From Bugula neritina (Eukaryota; Bryozoa; Gymnolaemata; Cheilostomatida; Bugulidae): a stretch of 64,000 nt of DNA. The stretch covers positions 13,358,142-13,422,141 of the forward strand of contig OZ037770.1 in NCBI GenBank assembly GCA_964035545.1, in the 5' to 3' direction. A program made the translations under genes and the position numbers. Each line of letters starts with the position of its first letter. The stretch's first letter is position 1. Of this stretch, positions 27,201 to 35,100 are shown piece by piece. The notes below the pieces were generated by a model that worked only from the letters and a program-made list of their open reading frames with translations, searched no databases and was not told where the DNA came from.

Positions 27201-29001
27201 GTGCATAGGTTTGCTACTGCCTTGCCACCTTTTCAAGTGAACAGAGCTCGCTCTATCTTTGTTCTGTTAGCTGATTGGTTGGTCTTAATAAGTGTCGGGA
27301 GTTCTCATTGGCTCTCAACTTGTAGTATCTGTATCTGTCCATGTGTTTATTTTGTACAGCGCTATAAGGTGAGGAGTTGTCGTACCTGTGCTACTCAGCT
27401 TTACCTATTTTCTGAAACATTTTCCTTCCCGATAAGTTGTGTTGGCTCACCAGGGGTTTGATATCAGTTTGGTGCATGACCTATCTTTTGTATGGGACTT
27501 TGTGATTGGCTACCCTTTTGCAGTCATGTGATTCAATGCTCGGTGTGCTACTGGTTACTGGGAGTAAAGTGGAATCTAAGCTCTTTGACAGTATATATCT
27601 GCAGTAAATTTACAGTGTATATCTGCAGTAAATTTACAGTGTATATCTGCAGTAAATTGCTTCTGAAATATGATTTCTAAGCTTCTGTATTCCCAGCTAT
27701 TGTTGATAAATCTGTTATTCTTTAAGTATTCGGTGTTTAGTTCAGTAGTTGGGTTATTGTGGAACTCTGAAGCTACAGTGTGGGTGCTGTAAGCCTCGTC
27801 TTCAAGAACTTGCGCTATCTCCTTGACCTGTTTGTCACTAGCTGCCTGATTCACGTTATATGGCCACGTTTTGCGATATATTCCCGGTAAAAGCAACTCT
27901 TGAATAAAGTGTGACTACAGTGTGCTCTTGTGTGTGGGAGGAGTGATTTAACTCGTCTTTCTCTCACAGGACATGGAGTGGTGCACGCTGAAGGAGTTGA
28001 AGGCTTGCGCCGACAATCTCAGACACACTCTGTTTGCCGAGAAGAAGCATATTACCATGTTCTACATCAGGGAACTTCCGGATAACAAGGGACCCAAGGT
28101 AAAGTGAATACTACTGCTAGACAGATTTGAACTGCATGTGAGATGCATATACCATGAACATGAGTTCTCTTGTTTTGTGATCATTCTATGTATGCCACTT
28201 TGTATATTAAAGTTGTACTTTGTTGTTCTGCTGCGTATATTGGAGTTATGTTATCTCTTTTAGCTCTGAGTATTCCATTGTAATCTACTATGTCGTAGAT
28301 TCATTTCGTGTCTTCCTATTTTACAATTTATAGGTTGGAGTTATCTCTCTTTCTATGCTAAATGTTGTGTGTTGTAGTATGAGGAGATGCTGAGGGCCTA
28401 CAAGATGTTAGAGTCACGATACCAGTGGGCGAAAGGGCAGCTGATGGAACTGATGAAAGCGACTAAACTGGACGAGGATCTCGTTGCTCAAAGTACGTTT
28501 CCTGTTTAACATTTCTCTCTCTTCTGTAACATCTGACACATGTGATAAAGATATAGGGCAGACAAAATATTTCAAGATAAGGCTGAATGAAAAGATGCCT
28601 GCCTGAATATAAAATCTTTTAAATAAATTTTTGCATAAATTGAGCTTTGCTTTTCTTGGTAATATTTTTCTTTTAAAAAGTTATACCTCTCATATCAACA
28701 AATGTTTGAGCTTCCTGTACGGTGCTACGGTATGTTAGGGTCAAGCACTGCTTGATTCAAACAAGTTGCGGCGGGCTCTTGTTCGACAGAAAAACTTTTG
28801 CGTTAACTCATGGGATATAATGATACTAGGAAAACCCTCAATTAACAATTCCCTTTACGTGCTTGTTCTATATGTTATCATGTAAAACCTCTATTGTTTA
28901 TTCTCATAGTGAAACGAGTGAAGTCCATACTGAAAGCTAGCAAAGAAAACATCAAAGCCAAGTCTTATACTGCGACAGCGCTCAAGCAAAAGTTGGTGTA
29001 A
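630..29001 (+). CDS. Large coiled-coil protein, 3' 36 exons (5' end outside window)
   Basis: Thirty-six exons join in one frame for 2,282 codons plus a TAA stop at 28999-29001. Every junction has AG and GT signals and phases agree throughout, which is strong support for one gene. The first visible exon opens with two bases of a split codon, so the 5' part is missing. The protein is heptad-rich coiled coil (Glu/Lys/Gln/Leu) broken by Ser/Pro-rich linkers and a Gln/Pro/Ala repeat, ending in a compact helical C-terminus. This architecture resembles centrosomal or Golgi scaffold proteins (CDK5RAP2/myomegalin, AKAP9/pericentrin type), but I recognise no diagnostic motif, so the family is unresolved. 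Gene structure is well supported; function is inference only. Confidence 0.82.
819..1031 (-). mobile_element. tRNA-derived SINE, copy 1
   Basis: Read on the minus strand, the element starts with a tRNA-like part: box A-like TGGTCTAGGAGTTAG, then box B-like GGGTTCGAACCC (959-970 on +). A non-tRNA body follows, containing GGAAGAGCATCCAGTC and a 3' end near CCATCAGGAGTTTTCCCAC. Two further copies in this window (32438-32628 and 62485-62681) match along the whole length, which identifies it as a dispersed family. It lies in an intron of the coiled-coil gene. Confidence 0.75.
2409..2594. repeat. 31-33-bp tandem repeat with AGGTCRTGACCT palindromes, abutting a 3' splice site
   Basis: Six copies of a unit containing aaggtcRtgacctctctaag. 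The 12-bp palindrome AGGTCATGACCT occurs at 2445, 2509 and 2540; the variant AGGTCGTGACCT at 2412, 2476 and 2571. The last copy merges into the acceptor tgctggcag at 2594. Confidence 0.9.
3217..4525. repeat. 19-bp minisatellite, left part of the giant intron
   Basis: About 68 copies of ATGTAGTGTAATATAATAT. Variants replace GTAAT with GTGAT or AATAT with GATGT, giving three main unit types. It starts within about 10 bp of the donor at 3217 and stops exactly at the inverted repeat of the inserted element. The same array resumes at 7743. Confidence 0.97.
4526..7742. mobile_element. 3.2-kb inverted-repeat DNA transposon inserted in the minisatellite
   Basis: The ends are inverted copies: GTGACC...ACAAAAC.GGGAAC at 4526-4552 against its reverse complement at 7716-7742, 21 of 27 bases identical, with a short TTGG extension inside. 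The flanks allow a TA, AT or ATAT target duplication; with any of these the flanking 19-bp array rejoins exactly, so the element inserted into an existing array. The interior is AT-rich. I see no transposase-like reading frame; the longest are a 91-codon minus-strand frame (7316-7591) and a 48-codon plus-strand frame (6282-6428). It is probably non-autonomous or decayed; superfamily unknown. Confidence 0.82.
7743..12146. repeat. 19-bp minisatellite, right part of the giant intron
   Basis: About 230 further copies of the same 19-bp unit as 3217-4525. Internal markers include units shortened to TGTAATATATGTAG (near 8383, 8743, 9285, 10230) and a rare GTAGCA variant at 8695 and 9223, which suggests duplication of multi-unit blocks. 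The minus strand has no stop in any frame for about 3.7 kb; this is a property of the unit and not a gene. Confidence 0.97.
12147..13819 (+). other. Unique 3' part of the giant intron
   Basis: AT-rich intronic sequence between the 19-bp array and the exon at 13820. It holds short A/T repeats (about 13560-13610) and no convincing exon. The acceptor is ttctgtag at 13819. Confidence 0.6.
13820..15977 (+). CDS. Coiled-coil gene, visible exons 6-10
   Basis: Exons 13820-13988, 14082-14272, 14454-14620, 15158-15372 and 15763-15977, following the 10.6-kb intron. Phases chain correctly (end phases 1, 0, 2, 1, 0). The peptide continues the coiled coil (KLEAELLEKDRQISSYAES; VKELQKKNRKYQK), with an acidic Asp/Ser patch in exon 7 and a Ser/Gly-rich linker in exon 9. 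Introns here are short and carry small tandem repeats at about 14298-14450 and 15380-15600. Confidence 0.8.
14298..14453. repeat. Short tandem repeat upstream of exon 8
   Basis: Four imperfect copies of a roughly 30-bp unit with the core acagagcaggtggttgtcat, running up to the acceptor gtgacag at 14453. The core contains both a cag and a caggtgg, so each copy resembles a splice site. Confidence 0.75.
15394..15595. repeat. 22-bp tandem repeat in the intron after exon 9
   Basis: About nine copies of a unit containing ctctcagtctaaccctc, alternating tttat and ttggt endings. It begins about 20 bp inside the intron. Confidence 0.9.
16176..20519 (+). CDS. Coiled-coil gene, visible exons 11-20 (Ser/Pro-rich linker region)
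   Basis: Exons 16176-16220, 16524-16574, 16909-16971, 17244-17416, 17955-18059, 18252-18334, 18435-18570, 18912-19150, 19493-19693 and 20243-20519. The first three are tiny (45, 51, 63 bp) and phase 0 at both ends, so each could be skipped without a frameshift. Exons 15-16 return to coiled coil (KLEEKDEYIEELEEKIRQL). Exons 17-20 are rich in Ser, Pro and Thr and look disordered, with many possible phosphorylation sites. Exon 20 ends at a non-consensus-looking but phase-correct donor, gttagt, at 20520; an alternative end is possible. Confidence 0.72.
16746..16775. repeat. Perfect 14-bp inverted repeat with 2-nt spacer
   Basis: ACTGTTCACTATGG, then ca, then its exact reverse complement CCATAGTGAACAGT. 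It lies in an intron of the coiled-coil gene and has no repeat array around it. It could form a small cruciform or RNA hairpin. Confidence 0.85.
17576..17890. repeat. 32-bp minisatellite, ten copies
   Basis: Ten nearly identical head-to-tail copies of a 32-bp unit containing tttaaagagctaggagag and a GGTGGGAGGTAG block. It fills most of the intron between exons 14 and 15 of the coiled-coil gene. Confidence 0.95.
19694..19902. repeat. 13-bp tandem repeat after exon 19
   Basis: About 15 copies of GTACAGTGCAGRC starting within 15 bp of the donor at 19694. Two alternating variants (cagac and caggc) suggest a 26-bp higher unit. Each copy contains tacag and gcag, so it offers many AG dinucleotides. 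Confidence 0.92.
20759..24780 (+). CDS. Coiled-coil gene, visible exons 21-31
   Basis: Exons 20759-21105, 21404-21467, 21595-21685, 22271-22348, 22556-22671, 22781-22858, 22986-23132, 23401-23571, 23785-23924, 24364-24534 and 24703-24780. Exons 22-27 form a long second coiled coil (LAKKDAELKQSNQTVSKLKE; EDELRASQTELRIAKEEL). Exon 30 has a Leu-rich helix (ELIELLKLNITRVEKLNERI). Exon 23 uses a pyrimidine-poor acceptor (ctgaag), the weakest junction of the group, supported by phase only. Exon 24 is a symmetrical 78-bp exon. Confidence 0.76.
24145..24335. repeat. Tandem repeat upstream of exon 30
   Basis: Six to seven imperfect copies of a unit containing cagtcacttagcaatcacct, about 27 bp each. 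It ends about 30 bp before the acceptor at 24363. Confidence 0.85.
24865..26658 (+). CDS. Coiled-coil gene, exon 32: 598-codon Gln/Pro/Ala repeat exon
   Basis: By far the largest exon of the gene (1,794 bp, phase 1 to phase 1). Its middle, about 25500-26100, is a coding minisatellite with a 24-bp, 8-residue unit of the form YQQAPASG, repeated roughly 25 times with increasing divergence (YQKSPATG, HQYSPVVG). A second short repeat near 26350-26450 encodes SQSGERQ-like units. The segment is low-complexity and probably disordered; Gln/Pro/Ala tracts are typical of flexible linkers. The exon ends at 26658 with CAAG|gtacgt, the first of nine near-identical donor copies. Confidence 0.8.
26643..26832 (+). 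repeat. Tandemly amplified 5' splice site, nine 20-bp copies
   Basis: The unit ctcacctgcaaggtacgtat includes the exon 32 end and donor CAAG|GTACGT. Candidate donors follow 26658, 26678, 26698, 26728, 26748, 26768, 26788, 26808 and 26828. Only 26748 (+90) and 26808 (+150) keep the reading frame of the first. The sequence stays open in the exon frame until about 26843. Confidence 0.92.
27006..29001 (+). CDS. Coiled-coil gene, exons 33-36: C-terminal helical module
   Basis: Exons 27006-27196, 27970-28098, 28378-28492 and 28910-29001. They encode about 175 residues that are more complex and better ordered than the rest: an LPPPEELP linker, the segment YAVSDLINYELLKKQNEES, Trp- and Cys-containing helices (MEWCTLKELKACADNLRHTL), then YEEMLRAYKMLESRYQWAKG and a basic tail ending in ALKQKLV. 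This is the best query for naming the family. I could not match it to a known C-terminal domain such as PACT or CM2 from memory. Confidence 0.8.
27582..27660. repeat. Three-copy 24-bp tandem repeat
   Basis: Copies of gtatatctgcagtaaattta in the intron between exons 33 and 34. Each holds a ctgcag that resembles a 3' splice site. Confidence 0.85.
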
Positions 29002-29680
29002 ATCAAACGTCCTCCTCGTGTAATTCCTTACCATTGTGAAGCTATGAATGTGTTATCGTGAAGCTATGAACATGTCATCCGGTATATGTATGATGTCTAC
29101 TGCGTTTAGTTTTATTTTTATTTTTAATTATTGATGTCGGTAGCTTTCATTTAGTAAACCTACATTTAAATTCATTTTCTTTGATTCGCATGTATATAGT
29201 ATATAAGCTCCATCAAAACAATCCCCATGTCAGCATTATTTATCAGCGTGATATTTTCATAAAAATGTGGAACATTTATTTATTTTTGTCAACTTCTGAT
29301 ATAGCCTTGTAGTGGTTTTTGCTGCCTCAAAATAAAATCATAGACATCTCAAGAACAGCGTTCAATTTGTGTTAGTGAATAGTACAGACGTACTAATGAA
29401 TAGCTAAAATAGCATAGCTTTTAATCAAACATATAAATATCTCTAAGACTCAAAAATATCAAGAGTCATTTTAAAATTTAATGGACGTTTTGAAATTGTA
29501 AGTTGATTCATTCTTTAAATTGACAATCGTAACAATTGATATTGTTTGGAGCAACAATAAAAAGTCGCATATTTTGAAAATAATTTGTATAATACTGTCT
29601 AAAAAATCAAATTTTTGAAGTTCCGTGTAAATTTCATATCCAGCACAGCTTTCGGTTACATTTTATGTGCATCAGTCAAA
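29002..29680 (+). other. 3' UTR and intergenic gap before the mucin-like gene
   Basis: AT-rich; contains the poly(A) signal at 29331 and no open frame of interest. The second half must hold the promoter and 5' UTR of the gene starting at 29681. No clear TATA box could be singled out because the whole stretch is AT-rich. Confidence 0.5.
29331..29336 (+). terminator. Poly(A) signal of coiled-coil gene
   Basis: AATAAA, 330 bp downstream of the stop codon and about 350 bp before the next start codon. The 3' UTR is AT-rich, as expected. Confidence 0.5.
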
Positions 29681-31595
29681 ATGCACTGCTATTGGTCAGG
29701 ACTTGTGGTTGTGATAATAGTGCAGCCAATCACCTCTCAGAGTAATAATGCCACATCAGGTAAGGTGTAAGGACCATCTACATCAAACACAGTTATATAT
29801 ATATATATTATAATATATAATATAATATATATATATTATATAATATATATATATATATATATATTGTGTTTCTGTTAGCCCATCTCTCTGTTATGGTTAC
29901 CAGCGCTGTTCTAGAAATAAGTCCCAATCAGACGGAAGAGGTCGAACCCTCACAGTACTTTTCCAGAGTGTGTATAGTAAGCCTCTACTAACTGTGCTAC
30001 CACACGGTCTAGCTCTGCTAACGGCTGAATAGCAACATATTTCGACTGATACTTTGTTCTGCCCTACACAGGATGTCCTAGACAGTGTCACTCACAAGCC
30101 TGAAAAGTTGTTAGTGCTTGCTGTACACCATTAAACGAGTAGTTAAAATGATGGGCGTTAATGTAAAAGCACAACCTAATTTCTTTCATTTTGTGTACAA
30201 ATATCACTTAGGTTGAGAAATCTATGAAAGGTTCCCTATATCATGTAAAATTCATTGATTTTAGTAACAAGTAATGGAAGCTACACTTTGAGTAGTTCCG
30301 CTTTGGCTACAGGTTTCGTCACAACATCAAACACAGCATCAAACACAACGCAGAAACACAATGTCACCGCTACTATGCCAATGGTGTCAACCACAAAACC
30401 CACAGCTAGTTCTACATTAGTGCAAACATTAGCAATCCAAACGACTACACCACCAACAACTACACTATCAACAACTACACTACCAACAACTACCCTACAA
30501 ACAACTACACTACCAACAACTACACTACCAACAACCACACTACAAACAACTACATTACCAACAACTACATTACCAACAACTACATTACCAACAACTACAC
30601 TACCAACAACTACACTACCAACGACTACATTACCAGCAGTTACACCACAAACAACTACATTACCAACAACTACACTACAAACAACTACGTTACCACCACC
30701 TACATTACCAATAAATGTATTAGCAACAACAACCCCACTACCAATATTTATACTACCAACAGCTACCCAAAACTTCATTTCTAACAGACAAACTACTAAA
30801 GGCACACTACCACCAACTACAGCACCAACAACAACTAGACTAAAAGTAACTACAACAAGGTCTACTGCAGCACCAGTAACTACTCCAACAACTAAAGAAA
30901 CAACAAGTGCAAGACAAGCAACTACAACTAAACCAGTAACTACTCCTCTGATAACGGACGCAAGGCCCACAAGCACACCCAGAACAACAACAACTACGCT
31001 CCTCCCTCCTATACAAGTAAACGAAATTGTTGTCACGAGAAAACTGTACAATGCATCAATGACCTTTACCTACTTCTCGGGAATGATATTTGGCTTTTTA
31101 TCGCTGATACTAGTCTACGTACGTTTAGTTTACATGAAGAGGCCTCGCCATCGATTTTATGATCAGAATAACCCGTATCTACCGAGTCAAGAAGACAAAA
31201 CATCTCTGCATGTAGATCCCTGGTTCTACTACAGGCTGTTTGGTCAAAAACCTCGAACGGAGAAGACGAGATCCAAGGCAGCTACAAGCTCACCACAGCA
31301 AGATGACAATGACCCTGAATATGAAGGTCAACAGGCCAGTGAGGGAGATGTCTTGTCGGCCAAGTCTATGTCTGTTAGAAACCCTTTGTTTGCGCCGCAA
31401 GCGGCATCTTCCACTGTTCATTACGTCGCTCAACAAAGCAACGGTACCTCTTTCCTTCCCTCAGAGAATGTTCAGTTGTCTGCTCCTTACAACGGGGAAT
31501 CTACTGAACAGTTTGCCAGTAAATCTCATACGAAACGCAGAAAGAGAAGAGGTTCTAAACATGCGGGCAAGAGCAGGAGACCAAAGAAACATTGA
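29681..31595 (+). CDS. Mucin-like single-pass membrane protein, Thr/Pro-repeat
   Basis: Two exons, 29681-29759 and 30265-31595, join phase 1 to phase 1 and give 469 residues. Exon 1 encodes a signal peptide (MHCYWSGLVVVIIVQPITSQ) followed by N-glycosylation-type sites. Exon 2 begins with Ser/Thr-rich sequence, then about twenty 15-bp repeats of the TTTLP type (about 30435-30720), likely heavily O-glycosylated. A hydrophobic helix (GMIFGFLSLILVYVRLVY) near residues 297-314 is followed by basic residues and a cytoplasmic tail of about 155 residues ending in a very basic stretch. I know no family with this tail. The join of exon 1 to exon 2 rests on phase and signal-peptide logic; an extra exon in 29879-30130 cannot be excluded. 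Confidence 0.68.
29796..29865. repeat. TA-rich microsatellite
   Basis: Mostly alternating T and A within the first intron of the mucin-like gene. Confidence 0.9.
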
Positions 31596-32169
31596 TCTCT
31601 CTTTCTCAGCAACAACAGTCTTTTTGACCATATTAATAATTACTGCAGCTATAAATAGTAAATTACTCTGTTGGTGTAAAGTTGATATATTTTATGTTGA
31701 CTTCCATCTTGCAATATTGAGTTTTTATATTCTTAATAATAAACCAATAGCAAAGTTGTGAGAAACTATTTGAATACTTGTGTTTGTCTTTTTCTAAACT
31801 GTCAAGAACAGCAACATCTGGTGCAAATTGGCAATAACACTTACTAACATGAATTTTAACAAATCTTATGTTTTGAAAAAATTTGGGAGATATTTCTTTC
31901 CAATAATTATTTTCTAAATTTTAATTTTCGGCCAGGTACTAAGTTATAAAACAAGCAAAAAGAAAAGTTTACAAAATAACTTTTTATTTTGAAGTTGCGT
32001 CTGCATAAGCTTGTTAATTAGAAATCATCCAGCTGATACTGAAGCTAAAGTCAACTAGACAACTAAACATAATTATGATTATAATATATTTCTATGGGAA
32101 AAACAATGTTATACTAGTAAAAATGTTTATTGATCGAAGCATTAAATAGAAAACGATTTTCAATATAGT
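31596..32169. other. Convergent intergenic gap
   Basis: 3' UTRs of the mucin-like gene (+) and the oxidoreductase gene (-). AT-rich, no coding signal seen. Confidence 0.5.
31738..31743 (+). terminator. Poly(A) signal of mucin-like gene
   Basis: AATAAA, about 145 bp after the stop codon. Confidence 0.55.
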
Positions 32170-35100
32170 TTAGTAAGGAACTTCAATTTCACAGCCTTTT
32201 TTGCAAGACTCTTCTAGTGCTGTAGCTATTTTAGACACATTGATCGCACTTTCTTTGGATATTTCAATACTCTCTTCACCTGAAATTATATAATTTATAT
32301 CACAATCAAACATAATAAATACTATGTGAAATATATATTATATAATATACAATTGTACTTGCATTAAAATTTCAAAAGTAAAGTCAAAAGTTAAAATGAA
32401 GTAAAGTCTCTATATAAATAAACTATAACTTTATAATATCTAGGGGTTAAAGCGTTCGCTTTGTGAACACGAAGCCATGGGTTCAAGCCTGGACAAAGAC
32501 CATTGGTAATGTTAAGAAGGGCATCCAGTCATAATTGCTCCTGTGCCATATCTAAACAAGTCCGTAGCCCGTTCTAACAAAACCCTTTCCATCAGAGGTT
32601 TCTCACAGGGATAGCGACTATAAACTTGCGTGAGTTTTAAACTTGCGTCAGTCTTTATTATGGCCTATTGACCGAATCACTCGCACCTTTTACTGCTCGA
32701 CAGAAATGTTGAAGCGCGTGGATGTAGCTGAGCTCGTACCGATCGGCAAATGAGTTGTACATTCTGCCCATGGACTGGCCATTCAGCTCCTCTTTAATCA
32801 TGTTACTCGGTCGCTGGTTCTGGTTTAGGAACATTCCATTTGTTCCAAACACCTGCATAAATCACAACCAACCAATCAAAAACGTCTATACAAGCAACAA
32901 AATGAAATTATCTATATTGAAAAAAATTTGGTATTCACACCAGAGGTGTTCACTTAGCTCATACAACATATAGTCTAAATTTAGAAAGCCGTTGATGTGA
33001 TACGTGAATATAATCTCAAAGTTCATGCATTGCCAGATCCTACTTGTCTATAGAAAATTTTTTTTAAAAATTATAGAAATTATTTTACTTTATGTTTTGG
33101 AAAACAGGTTTAAACCAATTTGCGAATACAACTGAATTTGATTAAATTTCACAGCTTCAAAAAATCGCAACCATGATGATAAAGTATGAATTTACTTCAC
33201 ATCGCTGATCGTAACCATAGCGACTATCTCTGCTAGTATCAATAATAGCCAAAGCTCCACTTTCAAACTTCAGGATCGCTGCAACTATGTCTACATCATC
33301 CATTTCTTTAATGGCATCGTTGTGGGCGTGGGTGGTAGCATATACCCGTTTGGGGTATTCTCCCAGAATCCAGCATGCTGCGTCGATGTCATGCACAAGA
33401 CAGTCATGGAACACTCCACCTTTCAACAAGCAGCAGAAATATTATTAGAGCAGACGAATCCAACAAAATTACGTAACTGATTTCCTGAATACATTCTGCT
33501 CTAATAAAATGAAATAAAAATACAATATTCTAAAAGAAATTACATGCTGTTTTCTCATAGTCACACAAGCTGTGATATATTTGACAAGGTTCAACTAAAT
33601 CAAGTTTGATTAAAGTATGTTATTCTGCATGTGTGTGCCTAATGATTAAAATATAATTATTTAAATGCATAGGATATAGTATATTATGGAATATAATACA
33701 TGCATGCACCCATACACATATTGTAACACTGTGTATAAAGTGTCATATTATGTTATTTTGAAAGTGAATGCAGAATAACAAGAAACTAGCAAGAAAAACA
33801 AATAAAATTTGAGACATTTTCTGCAGATGAAAATCGTATATTATTTTTCTCCAGGGCATGTCTAGTTGATTTTGTAAGTGTTGAATATCCCATGAGCCAG
33901 ACAAACCTGTTTTACTTGACACTGACTATACCTAAGGTCAGCTCCAGTTGCCTGTAAAATAACACCTGCCAGCAGGTGTCGCAATGCACAGCTGACACTT
34001 TAACTGAGGCAGTAAAACAAGCACAAAGAACGACTGCCATGTGCCAGAATTTCATGCGATAAAGATTCATGATCACCGGAAATCTTCAGGTATTCGATTG
34101 GAGGGAAAGGTGAATCCCTGGCACACAACTTCACCATCTGTATTTGACCTAATTCTGCCCTTTCATTGTATAGCTTTCTCAGACTAGGATCATATCTCCT
34201 GCAAGCACATGCACAGAGTGTCACTGGTTAATTAATATTGAATATCCAGTGTCATGTCCCAGATTTTAACCTTTCTCTAGAGGGCAAGTGCACTTAGAGA
34301 GGTATAGTCTAGCTTGAAATAGCAAAAGAGTTTTCTATTTTCAACTACGATAGACACATGGGAATGTTACATGCAATTGTTATAGGCTTAAAAAACACAA
34401 AAACAGGAGAGAACAACTGCCCAATTACAAAAAAAACCTGTTTTAACATGATGGAAATAAATTTGTATATTATAATTATTGTGTTTGTAAACGTTCATTG
34501 TAAAGAGAGGAAAAGCTCTTCTACTATTATTATGTAATATTGACACTATAATATTATGTAATCTTCTACTATTATTATGACATGAATTTAAACATAAAGC
34601 AAGACTTCTAGAATTCAACATAGGCATTGAGGGGGGTCATCTCTCCTCACTTCTTAATATTTTCGTTCTTGGTCTTGCAAGATTTCTGCTGGGTAAGCCA
34701 TAATATTTATATTGTGAGTTTTTGTGAAATTTTTATGTAACATGTGTGTTTATTGGTTCGACAGCTGTGCCCTGTTGCATAACTGTTATATGCTTATCAG
34801 GGATGGCACCAGTTTAACTATGATTAGTTATAGAAATATTAGTTATACTTATAGAAATGTAGATAAGTTACGGGAAATCTCATATAATGAAAATGTGTAG
34901 CATGATGTTTTTGGATGGGGCCATGTGCAATATTAAACTGTGTACTTTGTACTATACAACTGTAGCTATATAGTTAATATTATGTATAACAAGACTAGTT
35001 ATTATGCTCCTACAGTTGAAGGGCATTTACATATTTTTTAGAAATTTGAATCTTGGAAGCATATCACAGGCGGTTAGAAACTGGAACTATTGAAATAAAG

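Noticed and set aside
29879-30130. Possible extra exons of the mucin-like gene
   Set aside because: An acceptor exists at 29878, but no combination of donors restores the phase needed at 30265, whereas 29759 to 30265 joins directly in frame.
30281-31051. A 256-codon minus-strand frame
   Set aside because: Antisense shadow of the Thr-rich repeat in the mucin-like gene; Val-rich because it reads complements of ACA/ACT codons.
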